Below the pieces are notes generated by a model that did no database searches, was not told the origin of the DNA, and saw only the letters and a list, made by a program, of their open reading frames with translations. DNA of 41,064 nucleotides from an uncultured archaeon (GTDB taxonomy: Archaea > Iainarchaeota > Iainarchaeia > Iainarchaeales > JAAZKV01), in contig CABMEU010000029.1 in NCBI GenBank assembly GCA_902385225.1, positions 1 to 41,064 on the forward strand, in the 5' to 3' direction. Below, piece after piece: positions 8,800-16,968 of the stretch. Positions within the stretch are counted from its first letter, which is position 1, and every line of letters starts with the position of its first letter. Made by a program: the position numbers and the translations under genes.

Positions 8800-10635
8800 A
8801 TGGGGAAGTTTATGCACAAAGCGCAGGGTACAATTGAATACTTGGTAATTCTATCCGTAATAATTATTGTCTCGCTTATTGTAGTGGGGTTAGTTTCTTC
8901 TAATTCCCAAACGGAGCAAATTTCGTACTCCTCCGGGCAGGTTGGAACTTTGACCTCAAGCGGGATAGTGGTTATTGATGCTCTTAGCGGCGCTGACGGG
9001 AACGGGCTTATTAGTCTGCAGAATAATTCGAGTGAGAATTTGTTTGTTACCGATATCAATGTCGGAGATTCCTCAAGTGAATTTGATTCGGCTCTTATTG
9101 CTCCCGGCTCGCGAATGCTTTTTGGGCTGAATGGTTCTAATTGCGGCTGCACAACTTTTGACGGAAAAATGATTAATTGCAGTGTGTCAATAAAATATGT
9201 TACTGTTGACGGGTTAGTGAAAACAAAAACTCTTTATACTATGGTGAGCTGCTCAGAAAGCACAGAGAGTGCCGGGGAAACCGAGGTCAAAGTGCCTCTT
9301 GATATTGTTGCCCCCTCAGTCACACTTTCTTCTCCCGCTGAAGGATATTCTTCTTCAACAAGCGCTCCAGTTGACTTCAACTTCTATGTATCTGATAATA
9401 ATAATGTTGCGAGATGCGTTTTGAAAGTGGATGGAAGCGAGGTTAGGGGAATCAATACTGTCGCAAATAATTCTTATAACTTAATCAGCTCAACTCTCTC
9501 AAATTTTTCCGCAGGGAGCCACTCGTGGAATATTAGCTGTACGGATTACGGAAATAATTCCGCGGTGGATTCATCAGCACGAACAATTTCTTATTCTGGA
9601 CTTTCAACTCCTTATGCTTATTTTGCAGGGCTTAGTGGGGGCGGAAGTGCTTCCGTTTCAAAAGTAAGTACTCTTGACGGGAGTATTATGGGGACTTATT
9701 CAATTGGAACTTTTGCGGACGTTAACGGGGTTGCTGTTGATATGAATGGAAATATTTGGGTTGCGGGTTCAACTTCTGACGGCAACGGGCTGATTGTAAA
9801 AATGAATGGTTCCACCGGGGATGTTATGGGGAGCTACTCAATAAAAGGAAATCCTCCTGCCTCTGCCACGCATCTTGCAGGCATCGCGGTTGATTACGCG
9901 AATAATATTTGGGTGACGAACTTTTCTACTAACGCAGGAACAAGCGTCTCAAAGGTTAACGGCTCTACAGGCGCCTTGATTGGAACTTATTATGCCGGAC
10001 CTGGACCGAGGGGGATTTGTGCAGGCAATTCAAATACTATTTGGGTTACGCTTAACGGGTTCAATAATTATGGGACAATGAAGTTTAATGCGCAGACAGG
10101 CAGCGGCAGTGCGGCTGATTATTATGGTTCAGCGGGCGGTATTGCGGTTGATAGAAACGGGAACATTTGGATAGCAAATACTTGGGGAGGGGTGACAAAA
10201 CTCTTGGGTTCAAACGGCACTTTGGTTGCGAGTTATTCTGTGGTTGATGGCTCTGTTCCAGTGATGAGCGATAACACAATTAATTCAATTGCGATTGCGG
10301 TTGATGCGGGCAATAATGTGTGGGTCTCAAGCGATTCTAATGTGAATTTCTGGGATCTTAATGAGGGCGACCCAACTGGCGCAATGGTTTCAAGATTTAA
10401 TGCGAATGATAATTCTTTTGTCGGCACTTATCTCTTGGGCGCATTTGAAAAGCCAAGAGGGATTGCGGTTGATGGGAATGGAAATATTTGGGTATCAAAT
10501 GGGGCTGGCAGCGCGTTAAAGCTTGATAGTTTTAGTGGCGCGATTGTTGATACTGTTGATACCAGCTACAGCGGTTTTAATATTGGCGATTTCACTGGAT
10601 TTGCGGTACAATATGTTCTTTTGGGGAAGAGATAA
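8800..10635 (+). CDS. Class III signal peptide (pilin-like) protein with an NHL/Vgb-like beta-propeller
   Basis: N-term 'KAQGTIEYLVILSVIIIVSLIVVGLV' fits the archaeal Q-x-x-x-E class III signal; at least five 'GIAVDxNGNIWV' blade repeats. Confidence 0.75.
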   Translation: MGKFMHKAQGTIEYLVILSVIIIVSLIVVGLVSSNSQTEQISYSSGQVGTLTSSGIVVIDALSGADGNGLISLQNNSSENLFVTDINVGDSSSEFDSALIAPGSRMLFGLNGSNCGCTTFDGKMINCSVSIKYVTVDGLVKTKTLYTMVSCSESTESAGETEVKVPLDIVAPSVTLSSPAEGYSSSTSAPVDFNFYVSDNNNVARCVLKVDGSEVRGINTVANNSYNLISSTLSNFSAGSHSWNISCTDYGNNSAVDSSARTISYSGLSTPYAYFAGLSGGGSASVSKVSTLDGSIMGTYSIGTFADVNGVAVDMNGNIWVAGSTSDGNGLIVKMNGSTGDVMGSYSIKGNPPASATHLAGIAVDYANNIWVTNFSTNAGTSVSKVNGSTGALIGTYYAGPGPRGICAGNSNTIWVTLNGFNNYGTMKFNAQTGSGSAADYYGSAGGIAVDRNGNIWIANTWGGVTKLLGSNGTLVASYSVVDGSVPVMSDNTINSIAIAVDAGNNVWVSSDSNVNFWDLNEGDPTGAMVSRFNANDNSFVGTYLLGAFEKPRGIAVDGNGNIWVSNGAGSALKLDSFSGAIVDTVDTSYSGFNIGDFTGFAVQYVLLGKR

Positions 10636-10714
10636 CAAGACTCAATTTTATGGACATCTTTTCAGCCTAGTGAAGATTTTAAATTTTTTGAATGAAATTT
10701 ACCTTAGTGGTTAT

Positions 10715-11104
10715 ATGGTTGAAGAAGTAAAAGTTGAGCCTTTGAAAAAAGAAGCGCCTGTGATGGCTGAAGAGAAGAAGTTCTTGGAGTTTAAGGACTG
10801 GCTCAACGTTGATTTGCGTGTCGGCTTGATTGAGCTAGTTGAGGATATTGAGCGAAAGGATAAGCTGTATAAACTCTTAGTGGATTTTGCGAGCGAGAAG
10901 AGGACAATTGTCGCTGGTTTGAAATTTTACTTCACAAAGGAAGAGCTTATTGGAAAGAAAGCAATTTTTGTATTCAACCTCGCCCCAGCAAAACTGGGCG
11001 GAGTGGAGAGCAGCGGAATGATTCTTGCGGCAAGGAATAACGAAGGAAAATATAAAGTATTCTTCGCTGATGATTCCGTAGCGCAGGGCACAAAACTTGA
11101 GTGA
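10715..11104 (+). CDS. tRNA-binding (OB-fold) protein, methionyl-tRNA synthetase beta-subunit/C-terminal-domain-like
   Basis: 'DLRVGLIELVEDIERKDKLYKLLVDF', 'RTIVAGLKFYFTKEELIGKKAIFVFNLAPAKLGGVESSGMILAA'. Confidence 0.85.
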   Translation: MVEEVKVEPLKKEAPVMAEEKKFLEFKDWLNVDLRVGLIELVEDIERKDKLYKLLVDFASEKRTIVAGLKFYFTKEELIGKKAIFVFNLAPAKLGGVESSGMILAARNNEGKYKVFFADDSVAQGTKLE

Positions 11105-11175
11105 GTTAAATTCCCTCATTCCTTATTCTTAGACAATATTTGCCCTTATTCCCTCTATTTTTCCTTGCACTTTTA

Positions 11176-12330
11176 CTACGCGAGTAAAGAAACAAGCGTT
11201 GGGAATGCAATTATCAGCCCAATCATCGCCCCGATATTAGTTAGCGCTGCAACGATGAGGATGTGCGTTACTCTGTTTCTATAAAATCCTCCAACGCTTG
11301 ATACATCAGGAAGATTCTCAAAGTCCATTACTTTTGGCGGATTAAATCTCGCTTCAACGAGTCCCGATACCCACCCCGCCGCAAGCGCCGGGTGGAGTGT
11401 TGTAATTGGCGCTGAAATAAATGCTGCGATTATTGATAATGGGTGCGCGCGCGCAATTAGCGCTCCGATTGCCGCGAATCCTCCTGTGATTACTATCCAA
11501 TAGATTAGCATATTCGCTGTTGCGGTAGGTCCTTTTAGCACAAGCCCGTAAGCCAATAGAGCAACAAATACAATTGGCAGAGCAATTCCAATCCACTTGA
11601 ATAAATTCTATTTCTTCGGGATCTCGGAGATTTTTTTTAAATCAACTTTCTTCTTTTCTTTTAAATGTGAGACAATTCCCTCAAGGTGTCCCGCTCCAAC
11701 AACCGCGACAATTTTCTTTCCCGGGCTGTGGCGAATCATTTCAGAAATAAAAGAATCCCTCTCATCAACAAGAACTCTTTTAATGGAAGGAAATTGTTTT
11801 CCCATTTCTTTCATCAAATTATTAATTAAGTCCTCTTTTTTCAGCTCCTCGATTTTCTCAACAGTAATTTTCTCTCCGCCGCCAAAAAATCCTGCGACTA
11901 GTCCCGTGCCGAGTTTGAGTTTCTCCATCAATCTCATTTCATGAAATGCTCTTTTGAGTGTAACCCGAACATCTCTGTCCAGAAGCTGCACCGGAATTTG
12001 TTTTGTCTGCGCGATTTTGAGCGCCGCAAGCATTTCCGCGCCCGGGGCAACCCCCACATTTTTTCCGAGCTGTCTTTGCAAATTTGAAAGCAGAACATTA
12101 AGTAAGAATAAATATGTTTTTCCGGTTTGAATTATTTCAACAATATTAGTTTCCTGCCATTTCTTTCCAGAAAGCAGCTGATACAATCTGTCCTTATCAA
12201 GCTCCACCCCGATTGCGTCGGGTTTTTCTTCTTCAATTGTCTTCTCAACAAGCGTGATTGATTCTTTTGAGATGTGCGCAGTGCCTACCAGGATAACTTC
12301 TTTTCCCTCAATCTTAATTCGCTTAATCAT
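11176..12330 (-). pseudogene. TraB/PrgY (Pheromone shutdown) family protein, interrupted by an in-frame TAG at 11608-11610
   Basis: N-part 'VILVGTAHISKESITLVEKTIEEEKPDAIGVELD' (ORF 11608-12330); membrane part 'IGIALPIVFVALLAYGLVLKG...ISAPITTLHPALAAGWVSGLVEA...' (ORF 11176-11556 plus 17 upstream codons) is in the same frame. Confidence 0.8.
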
Positions 12331-12484
12331 TCAAACCAACAGCATAAATCAACAGAATAATAACTAGCTTTGCAGCTTCCTGCGACTAATTGGAGCCAAA
12401 AAGAGTTTATAATTATTGGGTTTTTGTTTTACTTTCGCCTAAAAACAGCAGATTTTGGATAGTTTGCTAAAAAGTTGCTTAATT

Positions 12485-12646
12485 TCAGTCGTGCTTTATT
12501 ACAAAAAACACTCCGACTATTAGGAGCACAAACCATATTATCCAAGCAAAGCTCGAAACAACCGTTCCAAGTTTTGGCAAGACATATTGCATCCCGGCCA
12601 TTCCAATTCCTGCGCCGATTAAAAGTATTCCAAGTTCTTTGTTCAT
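12485..12646 (-). CDS. Small two-TM membrane protein (53 aa)
   Basis: Translation MNKELGILLIGAGIGMAGMQYVLPKLGTVVSSFAWIIWFVLLIVGVFFVIKHD*; below the ORF-track length cutoff. Confidence 0.55.
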   Translation of the reverse strand: MNKELGILLIGAGIGMAGMQYVLPKLGTVVSSFAWIIWFVLLIVGVFFVIKHD

Positions 12647-12762
12647 GACATACCTATAATGTACTTATATAAAAACCTTGTTTATCGAGCTTCCTCTATT
12701 CTTATGCGTTTAAATGATTCTTTTGGGCAAAATAAGCATTTTTATTATTATACTCGCATTAT

Positions 12763-13452
12763 GTGTATATGCAATCAAACCTCGCCGAGCTTCGTATTCG
12801 CCTCGACCAAATGACTGAGCAAATTGTTTCAGGACTAAAAAATCGCTCAAGATTTCCTCTCAATAGCGGTGTTTTCACTAAGGAATTCTCTGATGGACGA
12901 ACCTGGTTCATGTATAGACTAAAGGCAGAGCAGGACATTGATTCAGTATTCGGAAGATTTCTTTATCCAGACCAGCATCCGATTATTTTTGATAAAACTG
13001 ATTTGGCAAGCCCCCTTGTTATGCGCGAGGTTCCAAAAACTGGGCTCAAAAAGTTAAAGATTAATCTTTCTGAGGAAATTATTCTCGCATACAGAGAGGT
13101 GTTAAACGAGATTTGTGTGAACGGGGAAAGCTTTGCGCACTACGGGGAAGTTGCGAAAATGGATGTTGAAAACGTTCTGCTCATTAATGAGAGAATTCTT
13201 GGCATCGGAGAGCTTGTTGCAGAGAACAAACTTGCGGGCGGACTCAAAATCGAGAATTCATTTAATAAAGAGAAATTAAGAAAAGAAATTGTTAATCTCG
13301 CGCGCGAGAAAGAAGTCATAAACTCTGCAGTTGAGCTTGCGAAGCGCTACGGGATAAAGCAGTCTGGGGCGATTGGAAATTTCATGCAGAAAATAATCTC
13401 TCTCACCACCGAGGCGGAGGTTGAGTATATTATCTCGGCTGCGAAGAAATAA
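12763..13452 (+). CDS. Chorismate mutase, AroQ-type, resembling the fungal/plant (AroQ-beta) form
   Basis: 'LAELRIRLDQMTEQIVSGLKNRSRFPLN', 'HYGEVAKMDVENVLLINERILGIGELVAENKL', 'TTEAEVEYII' parallel yeast Aro7 segments; next to tyrA. Confidence 0.75.
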   Translation: MYMQSNLAELRIRLDQMTEQIVSGLKNRSRFPLNSGVFTKEFSDGRTWFMYRLKAEQDIDSVFGRFLYPDQHPIIFDKTDLASPLVMREVPKTGLKKLKINLSEEIILAYREVLNEICVNGESFAHYGEVAKMDVENVLLINERILGIGELVAENKLAGGLKIENSFNKEKLRKEIVNLAREKEVINSAVELAKRYGIKQSGAIGNFMQKIISLTTEAEVEYIISAAKK

Positions 13453-13500
13453 TTTTATTGATTATATTTTTCATAGCTTATTTACACAAATTTATTTTTT

Positions 13501-14808
13501 ATGAATTTATTAGTAGTTGGAGGAACAGGGGACTTTGGGGCTTTCTACGCTTCGCTCTTTAAGAAGCACAACTTTGAGGTTTTCATTTCGAGCACCCGCC
13601 CTGAGTATGGAAAAGAATTTTGCAGGAAAAACGGCTATTCCTTCGCGGAGGAGAAAGACATTCCAAAAATGGATTTTGTTGTTCTTTCTGTTCCGAATTT
13701 TGCCGCTCCTGAGAATGTCTCAAGATTTGCCCCACTGATGAAGAAAGGTTCTCTTTTGATGGATTTTTGCTCGGTTAAGGGTGACGTTTGCGCCCAGATG
13801 GAGAAATTCAAAATCTCCGGAATTGAATTACTCTCAATCCACCCAATGCACGGTCCAAGAATAAAATCAATTGATGCCCAGCAGGTTGTTTTTATTCCAG
13901 TTCAGTCAGGAGAGAAATCAAAACTAATTGAGGAATTCTTCCGCTCGGAAGGGGCAAATATTATTTCCTCAAAACCCCGGGAGCATGATGAAGTGCTTTC
14001 AATTGTTCAGGGGCTTAATCATTTCTCCCAATTCGTTTCTGCGGGTGTGCTAAAAGAGCTTGGTGTTGATTTGAAGCGAAGCCTTGCGTTTGGCTCTCCG
14101 AATTATAATTTATTCCTGAGTGTTGTTTCGCGCGTGGTTTTGCAGAACCCTGAGCTTTATGCGCAAATTCAGCTCGCAAATCCCCTGAATGAGAAAATGA
14201 GGGCGAGTTTTATAAAAAACGCGGAGGGGCTTGCGCGAATTTGCAAAAAGAATGATTCCTCCGCGCTTGAGAAAGAAATAATTAAGGGAGCGAGTAATTT
14301 CAAGGACGCCGAGGTGTTTTTGCTTGAAGGGGACAGGATGGTAATCGCGCAAAAAGAAGTGGTGCGTGTGCTAAAGAAACACATAGGGAAAATGTTCATG
14401 GTGGAGAATCTTCTCACTCACAATTATCACTACGGCGAAATAAAGGAAGTAACTTCTTCCGAGCTTATAATGCTTGAAAAGTCGCGCCCGACAAAAATTA
14501 ATCTGCTAAAACTCCGGCTCGTTCCAAAGGAAGAAGTGATTCTTTGGAGGGAAAAGAATGTAGGCAAAAAGAAGCTTGATTATAGTGTTCTTGTTGATGA
14601 AAATGTTCTTGCGCCTGCAGTGCTTAAAGCTCTCACCTCGGTAAAGGAATGCGTTTTTGAGTTTATTGGGGAGTACAAGAGCGAGAAACTTCAAAAAGGA
14701 AAAAAAAGTTTGACGTTTAAGGCGTCCTTCTTCGCTGATGAGAATAGAGACGCGGTTGATTCGAGAATTAAGGGACTCCTTATTGGACTTGGCTATTCAC
14801 TTAGATAA
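13501..14808 (+). CDS. tyrA: Prephenate dehydrogenase with a C-terminal extension
   Basis: 'LLVVGGTGDFGAFYASLFKKHNFEVFISSTRP', 'LLSIHPMHGPR', 'EHDEVLSIVQGLNHFSQF'; about 130 aa of additional C-terminal sequence. Confidence 0.85.
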   Translation: MNLLVVGGTGDFGAFYASLFKKHNFEVFISSTRPEYGKEFCRKNGYSFAEEKDIPKMDFVVLSVPNFAAPENVSRFAPLMKKGSLLMDFCSVKGDVCAQMEKFKISGIELLSIHPMHGPRIKSIDAQQVVFIPVQSGEKSKLIEEFFRSEGANIISSKPREHDEVLSIVQGLNHFSQFVSAGVLKELGVDLKRSLAFGSPNYNLFLSVVSRVVLQNPELYAQIQLANPLNEKMRASFIKNAEGLARICKKNDSSALEKEIIKGASNFKDAEVFLLEGDRMVIAQKEVVRVLKKHIGKMFMVENLLTHNYHYGEIKEVTSSELIMLEKSRPTKINLLKLRLVPKEEVILWREKNVGKKKLDYSVLVDENVLAPAVLKALTSVKECVFEFIGEYKSEKLQKGKKSLTFKASFFADENRDAVDSRIKGLLIGLGYSLR

Positions 14809-14905
14809 CAAGCGTTTTCTATTGTTTTATCGGTAATGTATTATTGTCACAGCATCTTTGGCGTTACAAATAAATACTCATATTCACACAATCTTACTGG
14901 TTGAT

Positions 14906-14989
14906 ATGGCTCAAATAACTGCGAAAGTAATTGCAAGTTCTGCTAGCGGGTATTTGACCAGCAATTTTTTTAACGAGTTTTTTTATTGA
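14906..14989 (+). promoter_or_regulatory. Candidate aromatic leader-peptide ORF (27 aa)
   Basis: ATG-to-TGA ORF MAQITAKVIASSASGYLTSNFFNEFFY* upstream of aroA; TATA-like 'AAATAAATA' about 30 nt upstream. Confidence 0.3.
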
Positions 14990-14995
14990 TAAGAG

Positions 14996-15031
14996 CAGCC
15001 ACATAGTTTCTGGTTGTTTCTTAGTTTTTTT
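14996..15031 (+). terminator. Hairpin plus T-tract (terminator/attenuator-like) upstream of aroA
   Basis: CAGCCA (14996-15001) / TGGTTG (15011-15016, one G-U) followed by TTTCTTAGTTTTTTT. Confidence 0.35.
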
Positions 15032-15058
15032 GATGATGTGTCGCGGGAGCTTGATGAA

Positions 15059-16333
15059 ATGGAATTAGTGTGTAAGAAATCAGATATTTCGGGCGAAATA
15101 CTTGTGCCGGGCTCAAAGAGCCAGGTGGTTAGGGCGCTTGTGATTGCGACGCTTGCAAAAGGCACTTCAAGAATAATTAATCCGCTTCTTTCTGATGATT
15201 CAAGCGCCTGCATTGCGGGGTGCCGGGCATTTGGGGCGGATGTTTTGGAAAAAGAATCTTTGATTGTGGTGAATGGGGTTAGTGGAAAACCAAGAACCCC
15301 AAATGCGGATGTTTATTTGGGAAATAGTGGTATTAGCAATACTTTCCTTGCGGGGCTTGCGGCTCACGCAAAAGGTCCTTCTGTGTTAACTGGCGGAGAA
15401 TCACTTCGCTCCCGCCCATTTGCTCCGCTTTGCGATGGAATTAATGACCTTGGGGGAAAAGCGGAGTCATTTGAGGATACGGGGCGCCCTCCGCTTATTG
15501 TTTCAGGCTATCTTTCTGGCGGATTTACAGAAATTGACGGGGTAAATTCCCAGCCCGTTTCAAGTTTGATTGTAAATTCCGCGCTTGCAAGAGAAGATAC
15601 TGAAATTAGTGTGATTAATCCGAGTGAGACTCCTTATGTTGAGATGACTTTGAAGTGGCTGAGTGAGCAGGGAATAAAATACAAGGCATCAAAGGATTTT
15701 TCAAGTTACAAAGTGCGCGGAGAGCAGGAGTATAAATCATTTGAGAAAGTAATTCCCGCTGATTGGTCAAGCGCCTGTTTCTCGCTTTGCGCCGCAGCAA
15801 TTACTCCGAGTTCGGAGGTGCTTGTAAAGGGGCTTGATTTTAATGATGCGCAAGGAGATAAGGAAATAATTAACATATTAAAAAAAATGGGTGCTGAGAT
15901 TACAGTTCTTCCAGAGGGAGTGCGCGTAGTTTCGGCTAATTTGCAAGGAACAGAAATAGATTTGTCAAAAACCCCCGATGCGTTTCCAATTCTATCAGTT
16001 GTGGGCTGTTTCGCTGAAGGAGAAACCCGCCTTGTTAATGTTGCTCATGCGAGAATAAAAGAAACGGATAGAATAAAATCTATGTCTGAGGGGCTGCGAA
16101 AGATGGGCGCGGTGATTGAGGAACTCCCTGATGGGCTCGTTGTTAGAAAAAGCAAATTACATGGCGCGAATTTGAATGGATATAATGACCATCGGACAAT
16201 AATGTCGCTTGCGGTTGCCGGGATTAACGCGGAAGGGGAGACAAAAATCAGCACTGCGGAGGGTATAAATAAGACTTACCCTTCATTTGTAACTTCAATG
16301 AAAAAACTGGGAGCCCAAATGGAAGTTATTTAA
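15059..16333 (+). CDS. aroA: 3-phosphoshikimate 1-carboxyvinyltransferase (EPSP synthase)
   Basis: 'ILVPGSKSQVVRALVIATLAKG', 'LGNSGISNTFLAGLAA', 'LRSRPFAPLCDGINDLG', 'ARIKETDRIKSMSEGLRKMGA', 'NGYNDHRTIMSLAVAG'; start moved to ATG 15059. Confidence 0.93.
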   Translation: MELVCKKSDISGEILVPGSKSQVVRALVIATLAKGTSRIINPLLSDDSSACIAGCRAFGADVLEKESLIVVNGVSGKPRTPNADVYLGNSGISNTFLAGLAAHAKGPSVLTGGESLRSRPFAPLCDGINDLGGKAESFEDTGRPPLIVSGYLSGGFTEIDGVNSQPVSSLIVNSALAREDTEISVINPSETPYVEMTLKWLSEQGIKYKASKDFSSYKVRGEQEYKSFEKVIPADWSSACFSLCAAAITPSSEVLVKGLDFNDAQGDKEIINILKKMGAEITVLPEGVRVVSANLQGTEIDLSKTPDAFPILSVVGCFAEGETRLVNVAHARIKETDRIKSMSEGLRKMGAVIEELPDGLVVRKSKLHGANLNGYNDHRTIMSLAVAGINAEGETKISTAEGINKTYPSFVTSMKKLGAQMEVI

Positions 16334-16370
16334 CTTTAAGTACATTTGAAATCTTTTAGGTTGTGATGGA

Positions 16371-16922
16371 TTGGCTGGAAATATAATCATTGCCGGGTTC
16401 AAGGGCTGCGGAAAAACCGCTACGGGCAAAGCCATCGCGAAAAAACTGGGAATGAAATTTTTTGATACTGATTCGGTGCTTGAAAGGATACATTCAGAGG
16501 AAAAAGCCGAGAAAATACCTTTTCGCGAGATTAGGCGAAGGTACGGCGCGGAGTATTTTCATGATATTGAATCAAAAGCGGTAAAAGTAGTTGTTAAGGA
16601 GGATAATTGTGTAATAAGCCTTGGCGGAGGAACGCTGAAAAATCCAGAGAGTGTGAGTTTGCTTAAACGCTGCGGGAAAGTAATTTACTTAAAGGATTCT
16701 CCAAAGAACTTGCTGAACAGAATGAGGCGAACCGGGCTTCCTGCCTTCCTTGACCCGAGTGATCCCGCGGGTTCGATGATGCGAGAATATGCTCTTCGCG
16801 AACCCATTTATGAGAGTACTGCGGATATTACAATTGACTGCGCGGAGATTTCGTTAAACAGGGCGGTTGAGGTTATTATTGAAAAACTAAGTGTTAGCGA
16901 GCAGAGCAAATCTTTAGCATAA
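16371..16922 (+). CDS. aroK: Shikimate kinase, bacterial P-loop (AroK) type; TTG start
   Basis: Walker A 'GFKGCGKTATG', 'FFDTDSVLE', 'VISLGGGTLKNPES'; lies between aroA and aroC. Confidence 0.85.
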   Translation: MAGNIIIAGFKGCGKTATGKAIAKKLGMKFFDTDSVLERIHSEEKAEKIPFREIRRRYGAEYFHDIESKAVKVVVKEDNCVISLGGGTLKNPESVSLLKRCGKVIYLKDSPKNLLNRMRRTGLPAFLDPSDPAGSMMREYALREPIYESTADITIDCAEISLNRAVEVIIEKLSVSEQSKSLA

Positions 16923-16968
16923 CTTCAAAAATCAATCCAAGTATTAATTGAATATACAGGTGTGTTTT

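Noticed and set aside
11176-12330. Genome-wide reassignment of TAG as an explanation for the TraB amber
   Set aside because: Several intact genes here end naturally in TAG (18824, 26879, 33940, 36514, 36992, 40649) near plausible C-termini, so a global reassignment is not supported by this window; only local readthrough, mutation or error remain.
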